This document shows positions 32,380-44,914 of a stretch of 64,000 nucleotides of DNA, piece after piece (the stretch's first letter is position 1; the number at the start of each line of letters is the position of its first letter). Made by a program: the position numbers and the translations under genes. The notes under the pieces are model-generated. The model searched no databases. It saw nothing but the letters and a program-made list of their open reading frames with translations, and was not told the DNA's origin. The DNA comes from Paulinella micropora (Eukaryota; Cercozoa; Imbricatea; Euglyphida; Paulinellidae), in assembly GCA_019918135.1 (NCBI GenBank), contig WBZZ01000852.1:125001-189000 (forward strand), given 5' to 3'.

Positions 32380-35300
32380 CTAGGGCAGCGTGACCCGCGT
32401 GTCGTGGCGGTCGCCCCCACTGACGAGGTCCTGCCAGGACGAGGACGTGTCTAGCAGGAGCCTGTCTTGCGGGGCCGGGCCCGGGAAGGCGTCGTGGTCG
32501 AACTCGCCCGGCAGCGACCGGTGGCGGTGGCTGAGCGTGCCTTCGTCGGCCTCGCTGTCGTCCCCGAGCGCTTCCTCGGCCCCTACGTCCGCCTCGTCGT
32601 GGTACGCACCGGGCAGCGGCCCCTCGTCCGCCACGTAACCTGCCCCCCGCCCGGCGCGCGGGAGTGGGCGCGCTTGGGGGCGGACTCGTCGAGCGGCAGC
32701 TGGGCGCGGCCCCAGCAGGCGCGGTGGTACAGCGTGCGGTGGACGCCCACGCAGCACCCCACGCACAGGCAGCACAGCAGCAGGGCGGCGCCGGCCAGCA
32801 CCAGCACCCCGCGGCTCACGACGAAGCCGGCGAACTGGAACAGCGGCACGCGCAGCCACTCCTCCAGCTTCTGCAGGCCGCCCCGGCCGCCGCCACCGTC
32901 GGGCCGGGCCCCGGGCTCCGCGGGGCCGGCGGGGGCCGGCGGCGACCCCGGGCCGGCCACGATGTACAGCTCGAAGAACTCGGTCTGGCCCACGTCCGAC
33001 AGCGCGTCCGCGTTCTGCAGCACGGAGCGCCGGCGGGGTGGGGCGGCGGGCGCCGCCTCCGGTTGCTGCATGCGCGCTAGCAGGGCCTGCGGGTCGTCCC
33101 ACAGCCGGCGCTCCACGAGCTCGCGCGTCCACTGCCCGGGCTGGGCGCCCGGCCGGACCGGCTGCTGCAGGTGGCGGCGGCGGCGCCCGGCGCTGTGGGC
33201 GAGCTGGTACGCGACGGCGGCGCGGAACGAGACCTGGACGCCGATGGACGTCTCGTTGTAGTCGGGCACGCTCAGGTTGGCGCAGAAGGCCACGACGTTG
33301 CTGTGCGTCTGCGTCGTGTTGAGCACGTCCAGCTCGCTCACGGTGTAGCTCTGGTTGTTGAGCGTGAAGACCACCGAGCCCGCGCTGGGGTCGAGCGCCA
33401 CGTCCTCCACCACCAGGCCCGAGTCCGACAGCACGTAGCCGATGAAGCACAGGCGCACCCGCCCCGTGGACTGGTTGGAAGCGGCGTAGAAGACCGTGGT
33501 GGCCACGATGTCGCCGCCCCGCACCTGCTGGTAGTCGGCGAGGCTCGCGAGCAGGGCGCGCGCGTACGACTCGTTCACTGGCATGATGCCGCCGTTGAGG
33601 CTGTTGCTGGCCAGCTCCAGGGAGCAGAACTCCTGGGCCACGAACGACAGCTCCACCTCCTGCCACGCCCGCGTCGTGCAGCCGCCGTCGATGTCGCTCA
33701 GAGCCTGCGTCATGTGCGCGCAGTCCAGGTCGTGCGGCACGAGCAGCGTCGTCTGCACGGGGTCGCACGCGTCGATGCTAAAGGTCGCGACGTAGCGCTG
33801 GAAGCAGCGGCCGCCGTACTGCGCCAGGCGCCCGGCCGGGTCGGCGCCGCAGTTCTGGTCCGCCGCCGCGCCCCGGGCCACGGCGGCCTGGCTGACGTTG
33901 CCGCTCAGCGTCAGGCCGTGGGAGCCGTTGTAGCTGCTGACGTACGGGAAGTTGGTGGCCAGCACGTAGTCGACGGTGCCCGTGAAGTGCGTCGTCGAGT
34001 TGCCGACGCGCGCCACCGTGTAGCTCAGCACCAGCGACGCCAGCCGCGGCGCGGCGTAGGCGGGCAGCACCTCGAACGTGTACGTGCAGCGCTCCGGCTG
34101 CACGTTGGGGGCCAGCGCCTGGTCCGCCACCTGGAAGCTCACCGTGTGCACGCCGGGCGCGAAGGCCCAGCCCGCGTGGAACGCCTCGTCCGTGCCGTAC
34201 GCGGTCTGCACTACGCCCGCGCCGGCCCGCGCCACCGTCACGTTGGTCGTCAGCGACGCCGGCCACACGTTGTCGACGGCGAGCCCCGCCAGGCCCGTGT
34301 AGAAGCTGTTGGTCGGCAGCGTCGTCTGCGCCTGGCCCGGCTGCGGGATGCGCACCGTGCGGTCGTTCCAGCCGGGCTGCAGCGCGGGCGGGCAGTCCAC
34401 GAAGCGCGGCGGCGTGTCGTCCACGGCGCGGAAGCTGAGGCTGCACGTGCGCACGTTGCCCGCCTCGTCACCGTCAGCGACCGCGGCAGCGTGGTGTCGG
34501 CGTCCACCGTGCCCGGGCTCACGACCGCCGAGCCGTTGCGGCCGCCGCCGTACGTGGCGCTCAGGTACAGGTCGTCGCCAAAGTGCAGGCCCACGTCCGC
34601 AAACGTGCAGCGGTCCGTGAAGTTGTCGAGCGCGTCGCACGTGCTCGTGTAGCGCACAAACTCGGACGCCGGGCAGTCGTAGAAGACGGGCGGCTGCTAG
34701 TCCTGCAGGTTGCAGAGGAAAGTAAACACCACCTCGTTGCCGCTCTCGTCGACGAAGCGGCCCGTGAAGGCGTTGGTGCCGAGCCGCAGCTCCTGCTGCT
34801 GCCAGTACGCGATCTCGGCCAGCCGGTACGCGAGCTGGTTGAGCTCGGCCGCCACCGTGGTGCGCTGGCCCCGGCCGGCCCAGTACGCCACGAGCCCCTG
34901 CGCCTCCTGGAAGACCAGGTCCGCCACCGTGGCCGGCGTCGCGGTCGCGTTCTGCGGCACCGTGGCGAGCCCCGCGCGGAACGCGTGCGTGTTGAAGGCA
35001 GCCGCGATCGCGGCCCAGTCCGCCGGCCTCAGCGTCTGGTTGTTGATGCTGGCGGACGCGAGCGCCACCTGGTCCCGCGCGTAGAAGGGCAGGTACGGCG
35101 GCTCGCCCGCGCTCGGCGGCACGAGCTGCGGCCACAGCACGTTCAGGTCCAGCCCGGGTAGTAATGGCGCGCGCGGTGCGAGATGTTGGTGTCGGCGTCG
35201 GCGGCGTAGCGCGACTGCAGCACGTTCAGGGTCGTGACGGGCCCGTCCAGCGCCGAGCTCTGGCCCTGCACCTGGTTGTAGTCCCAGGCCCCGGCCGTGT

Positions 35301-38300
35301 GCGTCGGGCCGTACAGGTACGGGTACAGGTCGTCCACGAGCCGGAACTCGCACGTGTCCAGCACCTGCTGGTTGCCGGACGTGTCGGTGACGGACCAGCC
35401 GGCCTGGAAGCTCGCGTTCCGTTGCTCGGCAGGGCCACGGGCACCAGGTAGCCGGCGGCCTCGAGCCCGGCAGACAGCACAGGCTGCAGCGTCAGCCCCG
35501 CGCAGCCGCCAAAGTGGTTGTCGGTGCAGTTCGGGCACGGCGCGAACGGGTTCGCGGCCGCGCCGCCGTCCACGGCGCACACGCCCGGCAGCACGATTGG
35601 CGCGGCCAGGCTCGCCTGCACCTGGACCTGGTCGCCAAAGGACCAGTGGCAGGCGGTGGCGTCCCAGGCCAGGTCGCGGTCGTACGAGTAGTACTCGCTC
35701 AGCCGCAGGTCCGTGGTGGGCGCGGGGCACGCCAGCACGGGCGCCGAGGCGTCCAGCAACGCGAAGCGCAGCGTGCACTGCGTCGACAGGCCCGAGTGGT
35801 CGTCGTACGCCGTGATGCGCGCCGTGAGCTCGTACGGCACGCGCGAGATCTGCAGCAGCGGCAGCGTCTGCGTGTAGTTGGTGTAGTTCTGGCCCACCAG
35901 CACCTCGTACGTGAAGCTCAGCGCCGGGTCCGAGTTGTCGGTCGCCGCGTACCACGCCGTCAGGTCCAGGTCGTAGCCCGCCGTGCCCACGCTGATGTTC
36001 TGCACCTGCCCGGCGGGGCACACCGTGAAGACGGGCGCCTGGTCGTCCAGCACCCGCACGTCGAACTGGCACGACCCCGTGTTGCCGTACGTGTCCGTGT
36101 ACGTGCGCACCAGCGTGTGGAAGGCGTCCGGCCCCGTGTACGCGAGCGGGTCGGCCAGCGCATACGTGGTGACCACGGTCGCGTCGAAGTTGTCGGTCAC
36201 CGTCACGTTGGGGGACGTGCCGCTCCAGTACCCGAGGCCCGGCAGCGTGTTCACCGTCAGGTCCGGGCACGTGAGCACGGGCGCGTCCACGTCGCGCACC
36301 TCCACGTACAGCACGCACGGCACCGGCGGGTTGCCGCTCGAGTCGGGCTCCGCAAACACCAGCGTCGTGGTGCCCACGTAGAAGCGGACCGCGTCGCTCG
36401 CGTCGTACAGCGGCAGCTGGAGCGTGGCGGCCAGCAGCGCCGGGTCGAAGCCGATCTCGCGCGACGCGTCCGTCTCGTCCACCAACAGGCGCCGGCGGTA
36501 GCCGGCCAGCACCGAGTAGTTGCGGCCCGGGTCGTTGCCGTACGTGGCCGTGGGCCCCGTCGCGTTGCTCGTGTTGGCGAGCGCGCACGTGACGACGGGC
36601 GGCACCACGTCCAGCGCCGTCACGAGCCAGGTGCAGCCGGGGTCCGTGAAGTTCCCGTCGCCCACCGCGCGCACCGTGACGCTCGTGGTCCGCGCCGCCA
36701 AGAAGTGGCCCTCGGCCAGGCTGGTCTCGTTCAGCCACAACGCCGTGGGCACGCCCGTGGACACGAGCCGCAGGTCGGCGAACGTGGTGCCGGGGTTGAG
36801 CTGCACGCGCCCGCCCACGAGCGTCCAGGCCGCCGGCGCCCAGCTGCAGGCGCTGGCGCTGTTGTTCACGACAATGGTGCTCGTGTCCAGGCACTGCAGC
36901 AGGTTGCCGGCGGCCGACGCCGGCACGCCCAGCACCACCACGCCCGTGCGGCACACCGTAAAGGTCCAGCACGACGTGGCCGGGTCGTAGGTGGTCTCGC
37001 CGCCCGCGCAGTACGCGTCCGTCTGCGCCAGCGTGCTGTTGTCGGCCGCCAGCACAAAGGCCGCCAGCTGCTGGCTGGCGTTCTGGAAGTCGCAGGCGCA
37101 CACGCGCAGCTCCAACCACCGCGCGGGGTCGGCCACGTCCTGCACCACGTTCGTCGTCAGGTACCACTCGAACACGAGCTGCTCGTCCGGGAACAGCAGC
37201 GCCCGCTGCACCTGCGTGGCGTTGAAGCGCACGTAGGGCGAGCTGCTGGTGTTGCGCTCCCAGTGGCGGTAGCTCACGTGCCGCGTGCCGAGCCCGTTGG
37301 GCACCACGTAGAAGTCGGTGTACGCGGGGCCCCGCACGGCCGTGAAGTCGGGCTTGAGCGCGTCCACCGTCCACGCCGTGCCGGGCGAGCCCGGCAGCGA
37401 CAGGGTGACGGCGCCCGCCGCGCACTGCGTCCCCTGCAGCTGGCTGGTGTCGAGCGTGCACGTGGCGCCCGCCGCGCAGGCCCGCAGGCAGCCGCCCTGC
37501 GGGTCGGGCACGTAGCCGGCGCCGCACGTGCAGTCGGACGCGCAGCCGGAGCTCTCGGGGTGCGGGTTCAGCTCGCAGGCCTCGGCGGGGCCGTGTGCCC
37601 CGTAAAAGTCCAGCAGGCCGTCACCGCAGTAGCCGGACAGCGTGACGACGGTCTCGCACGTGGCCGACACGGGCGAGTACGGGCTGTTGTCCGAGCCCGT
37701 CGAGCACAGCGTGAAGGGCGAGTCGGCAAAGCTCAGCCACGCGATGGCGGCCGGGTCGGGCGCGTAGCTCGTGTCGTTGTAGGCGCAGTTGTCGGTCGGG
37801 GGCGCAAAGCAGCCCGCGAAGCCCGCCACGGTGCGCAGCTGCACCGTGCAGGCCGGCTGGCAGTGCACGACGGGCGGCTCGCGGTCCTGGGCGTAGTAGC
37901 TGACGAGGCAGCTGGCGTTGTGGCCCGCCTGGTCCGTGGCGACGGCCACGCACTGCACGGCCAGCGACAGGGCGCCGCCGCCGCTGCCCATCCCCACGCC
38001 GAGCTGCGCCACGCGGCGGCGGCGCGCCTCCCCGTCGCCGGTGCAGTCGATCACGACCTGCACGGGGCCCTGCACGTCGGAGCTGGTGTAATTGACGCCG
38101 AAGCCGTCGGCCGTGGTCGGCCGCACGCCGCACAGGCCGGGGTCCATCGCGACCAGGTAGCTGGCGCTGGCGTTGCAGTTCGGCACGGGGCCCAGGTGGC
38201 CGTTGGCGCTGCAGCTCAGCGACGGCGCCTGGATGTCGTTCACAAACAGGCGGCGCGTGCACACCGCCCAGTTGCCGGACGGGTCCACGGCCGTGTACGT

Positions 38301-41300
38301 CACGTTGTGCTCGCCGTACGACAGCCACTGGCAGAAGCCGTAGCTCGGCGACACGCTGAGGTACTCGCGCGGGCCCGCCGTCGCCAGGTCGGCGTTGAGG
38401 ACCGCGTTGTCGCGCACGCGCCGCAGCCCAAAGTCCGGCCACAGCTCGTCGCTGCCCGTGTGGAGCCAGAACTGCGCCGAGCCGACGGGGATGCTGACCT
38501 CGGTCCGCGCGCCGCCCTGCCACACCCCGTTGGTGCAGTCCAGGAACACGGGCGGCGTCACGTCCACCACCGTGAGCGCCAGCACCAGCTGCTGCGGCAC
38601 GGGCGCCGACAGCGTGGGCGTGGGCGGCCGCGCGCTCAGGTTGTACTGCCAGAAGCCCGCGTCCGACACCGTGAGCGTCACGTGCGTCACGCCCGGGTAC
38701 AGGTACAGCCAGTCGGTGGCGCGGCCCGCCAGCGTGCGCGTGTACGTGGTGGTGCCGTTGACGAGGGTCTGGTTGGCGCTGGCCGCATAAAACCCCTCGT
38801 ACGCGTCCAGGCACTGGTACTGCAGCCCGCCGCTGCCGCTGCTCTGCTGCGCTTGGCGGCGCCGCTGCAGCCACGACAGCGCCGGGTCCGGCGGCGACGC
38901 GGGCCCCGCCAGCTCGCCGGCCGACACGCCGTCCGCGAACTCGGCCGTGGCCGTGTTGGCCGGCACGACCGTGGTCGTGGCCGGCGGCGGCGCGCGGCCG
39001 TGCACGGGCTCGGCGTCCAGCACAAACTCGGCCCCGCCCGTGTACGTGGCCGTGGCCGCCAGCCCGCAGAAGGCGCCCGTGTACGTGGACGTCCACTCGA
39101 ACGTGTACAGCAGCGCCTCGTGGTCCTCGACGGCGTAGTCGGCCCACAGCCACAGTCCTGCGGCCGCACCACGAGCGAGCGGCGCAGCGCGGCCTCCTCG
39201 TGCGTGGCCAGCAGCTCGCCCCCGTCCCAAAAGTCCGCGCAGCCGTACCGCACCTGGGCCTCGCCCGCCGTCAGCCCGGCTGCGGTCGCGCACCTCGTAG
39301 TCCACGAGGCCGCGCCACGTTGCCGTGGTCGTCGTAGGCCGCGTAGCCCACGCGCAGCGACCACCGTACGCAGCGGCCGGAGCGAGCCGAAGCCCGCGTT
39401 CGCCTCGAACAGCGCGCGCAGGCGCAGCAGCCGCCTCCGCCGCCGCCAGCCCGCCGCCCGCCACGCCGCCCGCGCCCGCCGCGGCCGCGTGGGTCGCGTA
39501 CAGGTCCCGCGCCGCCAGCGCGTAGCCCAGGTCGCAACCCCACAGCCACACCCAGTAGCCCCAGGCCGCGTACCCGGCGCCCGCGGGCGCGACGCAGAAG
39601 GTCGCGTTGCCGTTCTCGGTCGGGTAGCAGCCGGCCGACACGGCGCCGAGGTGGTCGGAGCGCAGCTCGTCCGGCGCCGTGCCGTTGCAGCCCGCGGGGC
39701 CCCTGATCGTCACCACCGTCGCGCCGTAGCTCTGTGACCCGTTCACCTCCGGCTCCACCTGGTACCAGTGGCCGGCGTACACCGGCAGCTGCACGCACGT
39801 CCCCCGGGCGTGGACACGGAGTCGCCCGCCAGCCACTCCTCTGCCGACCCCGGGCAGGCGCCGCGGCCGGGCTGCGTGCGCTGCACCACGCGCAAAAAGT
39901 CGTGCGCCGTCGCGGCCTCGGCCGACGCGTACCGCAGCTGCGCCGACGTGAGCGGCGTCGTGTAGCCGCTGGCGCCCAGCACCGCCTCGGGCTCCAGCAG
40001 CACCAGCCACGAGTCGACGCGCGTCCCGGGGTACGAGGCCTGGGTCACGCCGTGCCGGTACAGCACGTCGGCCGCCACCTCGTCCCCGCGGTAGGCGCGG
40101 CCCGGCCCGCCCGCGCAGTCGAGCGCCGGCGGCACGTTGTCGACGCTCACGCTGAAGTTGCACCACGCCACGTTGCCCGCCTCGTCCGTCACGTCGGCCG
40201 CCACCGCGTACACCCCGTCCGGCAGCCAGGGCCGCACGGCGTCGCCGCCGCCGAAGGCGGACGTGAAGTTCTGCAGCAGCGGCGCAAACTGCGCCGCGTA
40301 CGAGTAGCGCGCGCAGTGCGTGCTGCCGTTGTCGACGTTGTCGTAGGTGTGCGCGCACAGGTCGTCGGAGAAGGACTGCAGCAGCCGCAGGTTGTTGTCC
40401 TCGAAGCCGTCGGCGGCCCACTGCGCCCGCAGCACGGCGCTCAGGTTGCCGCCGGCCTGCAGCACGGGGTCCAGGTACGGCTCCGAGTTCTGGCCGCGGA
40501 CGCGCAGCGTGCGGCCCCCCTGGCACAGCGGGTGCGCGGCCAGGTCCGGCGGCGAGCTGTCCACGACGCGCACCCAGAAGCTGCAGTTGGCCACGTTGCC
40601 CGCGATGTCGTGCACCAGGTACTCGACGCGCCACGCGCCCTTGGCGCCAAACACGTAGCTCGCGATCGCGTGGTCGTACACGAAGCTCGCGTTGCCCGGC
40701 ACGCCCAGGAAGACCTCCTGCCGCGCGCCGGCGGGCGGCGTGATGGCCCGGTACACCTGCGTCACCTGGTACAGCTCCGGCGACAGCGGCGATGTGCAGT
40801 CGCACCACGACGGCACCGTGTAGCCGGGGGGGCCGTACGGCCCCCGAGCGTCGCCCGCGACAGGCGCGCCGCGTGGTCGCGCAGGTCGATCACCAGGTCC
40901 GTGTGCGGGCAGTTGCGGCTGATGGGCGCCGCCGTGTCGGTGCCGCAGTTGGCGTCGGCGTGCACCACGCCCGTGCACACCCCCGGCACGCCGTGGGGGT
41001 CCACCGTGCTGCAGTTGCAGAAGTTCACGCCCTGGCCGCCCGTCGCGACCTGCAGCAGGCCGCGCCGGCGCTGCTGCACCAGCACGCACTCGAAGCCGTA
41101 GCAGTGCGACGTCAGGTAACAGTCGTTGGTGTTGTTGATGAGCGCCGTGGTCGTGGAATTCAGCACGACCGTGGTCGCGAAGCGCGCCGTGAAGCTGAGC
41201 GGGAACTGGAAGGTCTGGGTAAAGTCCAGGCCGAACCAGTTCACCACGCGCGAGGCGTTGGCCTGCACCGTGCCCGACAGCCGCACCCGGTCCCGCCCCT

Positions 41301-41628
41301 CGTCGACGACCGTGAAGGCGCAGTCGCTCGTGTAGTGCAGGAACACCAGGTTGCGGTCCCAGCAGTCGTCGCCGCTGCGCCCGTGCGCGGCGTGCGGCAG
41401 TTCCCCCGGCCCGCAGTGCGCGGGGGCCCGGAACAAGGGCGAGCCGGCGCCGGTAAAGGAGGCCGGCGTCTCAATGTTGAGCGTGATGGCGGGCGAGCCC
41501 CCGTAGGAGCCGAGCCCCGAATCCGCCAGCAGGATCCGGGCCTTCCAGTTGAGGACCGTGCCGTTCTCCAGGGCGCAGGCCGACCGGGCCGGCGCCGCCA
41601 GCAGCGCCCAGACGAGCGCGCTGAGCAT
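32380..41628 (-). CDS. Giant HYR (hyalin) repeat type I membrane glycoprotein
   Basis: ATG at 41628 starts a clear signal peptide (MLSALVWALLAAPARSA). About 3,080 residues follow. At least ten HYR-type modules are visible from their borders: VVDVTPPVFLDC, VNDIQAPSLSC, AQDREPPVVHC, VVPPVVTC, VRDVDAPVLTC, VLDDQAPVFTVC, LLDASAPVLAC, VDDTPPRFVDC, VDSSPPDL and VDNVPPALDC. A Cys-rich CGDGLLDFYG..ACELNP..GCASDC unit (DUF4215-like) lies near 37.6 kb. Many N-x-S/T sites suggest heavy glycosylation. Near the end a membrane segment (GVLVLAGAALLLCCLCVGCC) precedes an acidic cytoplasmic tail ending RVTLP, TAG at 32380. HYR domains are Ig-like adhesion modules. Frame changes lie near 40840, 39800, 39160-39420, 35425, 35155, 34468 and 32648, all of one sign. 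An in-frame TAG lies at 34699-34697. Likely a surface adhesin or virion spike. Confidence 0.75.
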
Positions 41629-42062
41629 GGTCGAGGCTGGCGACTGACTTTTTCTCTCTCTAGCTCTCTGCCCCGTCAGTTTCACTCCCGGGCTCTGGGC
41701 CGGGCGTCACAGCGTAGCAGAGTAAGTGCTTTTAATAACCACCCCAGCCGCGGCGGGCCTCCCCTTCGGGCCGGGGACAGCACGGGGGAAGGGGGAGGCC
41801 CGAGGGGGGGGGGAGTCCGAGGGGAGGGGGGAGGAGGCCCGAGGGGCCGGGGGGAGGGGGGGCCGAGGGGAGGAGGCCCGAGGGGAGGGAGGAGGAGGCC
41901 CGAGGGGCCCGAGGGGGGAGGCCCGAGGGGGAGGCCCGAGGGGGGAGCCCGAGGGGGGAGCCCGAGGAGGGGTGGTCCAGAGAGGGGGAGGGGGAGGGGC
42001 GGGGAGAGAGGGAAGCAGGAGGAGAAAGCCGCTCCTCGGGCGTCGTGCCAGGCCCGCCGCCG
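41629..42062. repeat. Spacer with GAGGCCCGAGGGG-type minisatellite
   Basis: From about 41790 to 41970 the sequence is an irregular array of CCCGAGGGG-type units. TTTAAT at 41731-41736 reads ATTAAA on the minus strand and could end the kinase transcript. The glycoprotein promoter should also lie here. No gene was recognised. Confidence 0.6.
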
Positions 42063-43085
42063 CTACCGGGTGGCCGGCTCGCCCCGGGGCGGCCTGCTCC
42101 CCGCCGGCGGCTGGCTCTTGCGTCGCGCCGGCGCGGCGCGCGGCCCGCGGCCGGCCGGCCGCGCTTGTCTGACTAACCTGCACAACTCGTCATAGTCGGC
42201 CTGCTCCGTCCAGGGCTTCCGGGACCAGCGCCGGCAGGCGGCCAGGTAGTCCGCCACCGGCCCCGTCAGCTCCTGCTCCCACTTCTGCTTGGACCGGAGC
42301 ACGTACTGGTTTTTGCTGTGTTTTCTGTGCTGGCGCGGGCCGGCCACGGCAGGCGTGCCCCGGCCAGGACCTCGGCTAGCATGTACCCTACGCTCCACAA
42401 GTCATCGACCGGGTGCGAGGCCTCGGCCACGTGCGCGCGGGGGCTCATGTACGTCCAGGTGCCTACGATGCAGGTGCCCCACTGAGAATGAGCTCCGTCG
42501 AGGGGCGGCAGGGGGGTGCTAGCGGTGGCCGGGGGGCTGTGCCGGCGTGACGCCAAGCCATAGTCCACCAGACACAGGCGCCGGCGGTCCTGGCTGAGCA
42601 CTAGGTTGTCGGGCTTGAGGTCCCGGTGCAGGTAGCCCGCCTGGTGCAAGTGCGCTAGGCCGCCGACGAGCTGCAGGAGGCTGTCCACCGCCTCCGCGGC
42701 GTCCCGCCCCCGTCCCGCCGCAGGTACACGTTGCGCCACTTGAGGGGATAGTACTCCATCACAATCACTCCCTTGCCTTGCACCAGCAAGTGCTCCAGGA
42801 CCCACGGGGTCTGCAGAGCGTTGGCGGGCACGGCCAGCAAGAGCTCGCGCTGGATCAGGTACTCTCGGCGCGAACAGGTGGAAGGGTGTGTGCTCTCCCG
42901 GGTGAAGATCTTGAGGGCCACGGGGCTCCCGCCCGTCCGGGCGTGCGCCAGCCAGACCTCGGCGAAGCCCCCCCGGCCGAGCCGAGAGTGCAGCACCCAC
43001 TCACCCACGTGGTCCCCGCTCTGCCAGGGCCGCGCCACGGCCGGCGGCTGCCGCGCGTGTGCGCGGGGGGCGGAACACGGTCCAT
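42063..43085 (-). CDS. Serine/threonine protein kinase
   Basis: The most plausible ATG is at 43085 (MDRVPPPAHTRG), joined by a one-base frame change to the kinase domain. All core motifs are present in order: Gly-rich loop GRGGFAEVWLA, VALKI with the ATP-binding Lys, catalytic loop HRDLKPDNLVL, a DFG equivalent VDYGLA (DYG), an activation segment ending GTWTYMSPRA in place of APE, and DDLWSVGYMLAEVLAG. The C-terminal tail is basic and Arg/Pro-rich. Two more frame changes fall near 42705 and 42335. At about 340 residues it is close to a minimal eukaryotic-type kinase and should be active if the frame is intact. The SPR at the APE position is unusual. It is divergent from the gene at 43330. Confidence 0.85.
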
Positions 43086-43329
43086 CGTGCCCGTCCTTTT
43101 TCTCTCCCCCCTCCCCCGCCCAGCGGGCACGGCGGGCAGCAGCAGGCGCCGCCCTGGCCCTGCCCTCCCGCCCCGTACGCCTGGCCCCCCGCCCCCTCCA
43201 CTCCGCGCACTCGTGCCTTCCCCCGCTCCCCCCCCCCCCCCCCGCTCCCGCACACGGGCCAGCGGGGCAGGAGGCGGCCCCCCGGGGCTGGCCGCCCCCT
43301 GGCCACCCCCGCCAGAAAGCTGAGTCGGC

Positions 43330-44444
43330 ATGCTAGGGGCAGTGAGCGCAGCGGCAGCCAACGCACCGGCGCTGCCAGGCGGTGCTAGCGCCGGCGGGGC
43401 AGCCGCGCCCACCGTCGGCGCCGAGTGGCGCCAGAGCTTTCTGAGCGCCCGCGGCCAGTGGCTGGCGCTGCTGTTGGACGCCGTGCGCTTCCGCCTGCGC
43501 CTGCTGCGCACGCACCCGCAGTCGCACTGGAACGCGCAGTTGCTGCAAGGCTGCCTGGAGCACTACTGGGGCGTGGAGGCCTTTGCCTGGTCGCAGCCCC
43601 CCGCGAAACAGGCACGTATCTCTGGCGTGCTGTACCGGAGCCTGTGGGCTGCGCAGGACCCCGGGCCCCTGTCGGCGCAGGGCGGGCCCTTCCGCACGCC
43701 GCGCGGGTCCGGGGAGGAGGAGAGCCGGGACTACGAGGGGCCGAACCTGGTGCAGTTCGGGCGCGAGCGGCTCCTGAGCCTGATGCAACAGTTCCGGCCA
43801 CAGGCCCCCCGCCACGGCGGGCGGCAGCAGCCGCTGCAAGAACTACCGTCCCTACAGGCGGCGGTAGAGGCGGAGAGGCCCGACGACGAGCTAGACCTGG
43901 GCGACGTCTCGCCGCTGAGCTCCGACGACGAGAGTGACGACCAGGGCCAGGCCGGGGGCTTTGCCCCGAAATCCCTGCTCGACCCGCCGCCCCCGGCCGT
44001 GCCGAGCGGCCACCGGCCGTGGGCCCGGAGACGGCGGAGGCCAAGGCCTGGCAGCAGCTGCTGGTCCTACTGGAGCGCTGGAACACGCACGCCCCGGCGC
44101 TGGAGAGTGCGCTGCTGGCCTGCCCGCAGCTAGGGGCGCTGCTGGCCCGGGAGCTCCGGGCGCAGGACCTGCACGTCACTTTCACGCACAAGCGGCTGCG
44201 GGCCTACCGGCCCGACCAAACGTCCCTCGACGGGCCGGGCGGCCTCCCCGACAGGCCCTGCGTGGTGCGCAACGATTTCCCCCTCTCGCACCACGCGTAC
44301 GTCGCGCCCCAGGGCAGCCACACCGGGTGGACCGAGGGCGAGGGCTGGGTAGCGGTGGTGCACATGGTGGTGGGCTTTGGGGCGCCCCTGCCAGATCCGC
44401 CGCCGGGACCGCCGCCGGGACCGGCGCCCCCCTCCGGCCTCTAG
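43330..44444 (+). CDS. Unknown protein with acidic Ser/Asp tract
   Basis: ATG at 43330. An Ala/Gly-rich N-terminus is followed by a helical domain (WRQSFLSARGQWLALLLDAV, HWNAQLLQGCLEHYWGVEAF), then a charged segment and an acidic stretch (ELDLGDVSPLSSDDESDD). One frame change near 44010 leads to a C-terminal domain with QQLLVLLERWNTHAPALESA and VCRNDF-like sequence (CVVRNDFPLSHHAYV) and a Pro-rich end, TAG 44442-44444. ATTAAA at 44535-44540 follows. About 370 residues. I do not recognise the family. Confidence 0.55.
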
Positions 44445-44914
44445 TCTGCCACCGGCCCCCCGCGGCGGGGGTCCAGCCGCGCTCCACTGGCTGCTCGGTC
44501 CCGGCCGCGGCCGGCTCGTCTTGTCGCGGCCTTGATTAAAAGTGAAGGTCAACCCTGCCGTGGTTTGGGCGCAACCGCCCCTCCCCCCCGGCCCCGCGCG
44601 CTCGTGCCCGCCTGGCCCGCGCCCCCCTCCTGGCCCCGCGCGCTCGGGCCCGCTCGGCGCGCGCACGCCCTCCCGGCCCGCGCGCTCGTGCCCGGCAGCG
44701 GCCCGCGGGGGAGGGAGGGGGGGACAGTGCGCGCACGGGCGGGCACGGGCGCGCGGGGAGGGGGAGAGCAGTCTGCCCCCCCTCCCCACCGGCGCGGGGC
44801 GGGGAGGGGGCGCGTGCCGGCTCGCGGCGGCGGGCGCTGCCGGCGCGCGCCGGTGGGGGGTAAGCGGGGGCCCTCCGCCCGGGCCACAATTCCAGCCAAC
44901 GCTCTGGACACCAG
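44445..44914. other. GC-rich spacer
   Basis: It holds ATTAAA at 44535-44540, a likely poly(A) signal for the gene on its left, and then very GC-rich purine/pyrimidine blocks. No gene was recognised. Confidence 0.4.

Noticed and set aside
38687-39737. Very long plus-strand open frame over the glycoprotein region (35514-39737)
   Set aside because: It is the antisense shadow of the HYR gene: no domain, Arg/Val/Gly-biased composition, while the minus strand shows a signal peptide, HYR motifs and a membrane segment.
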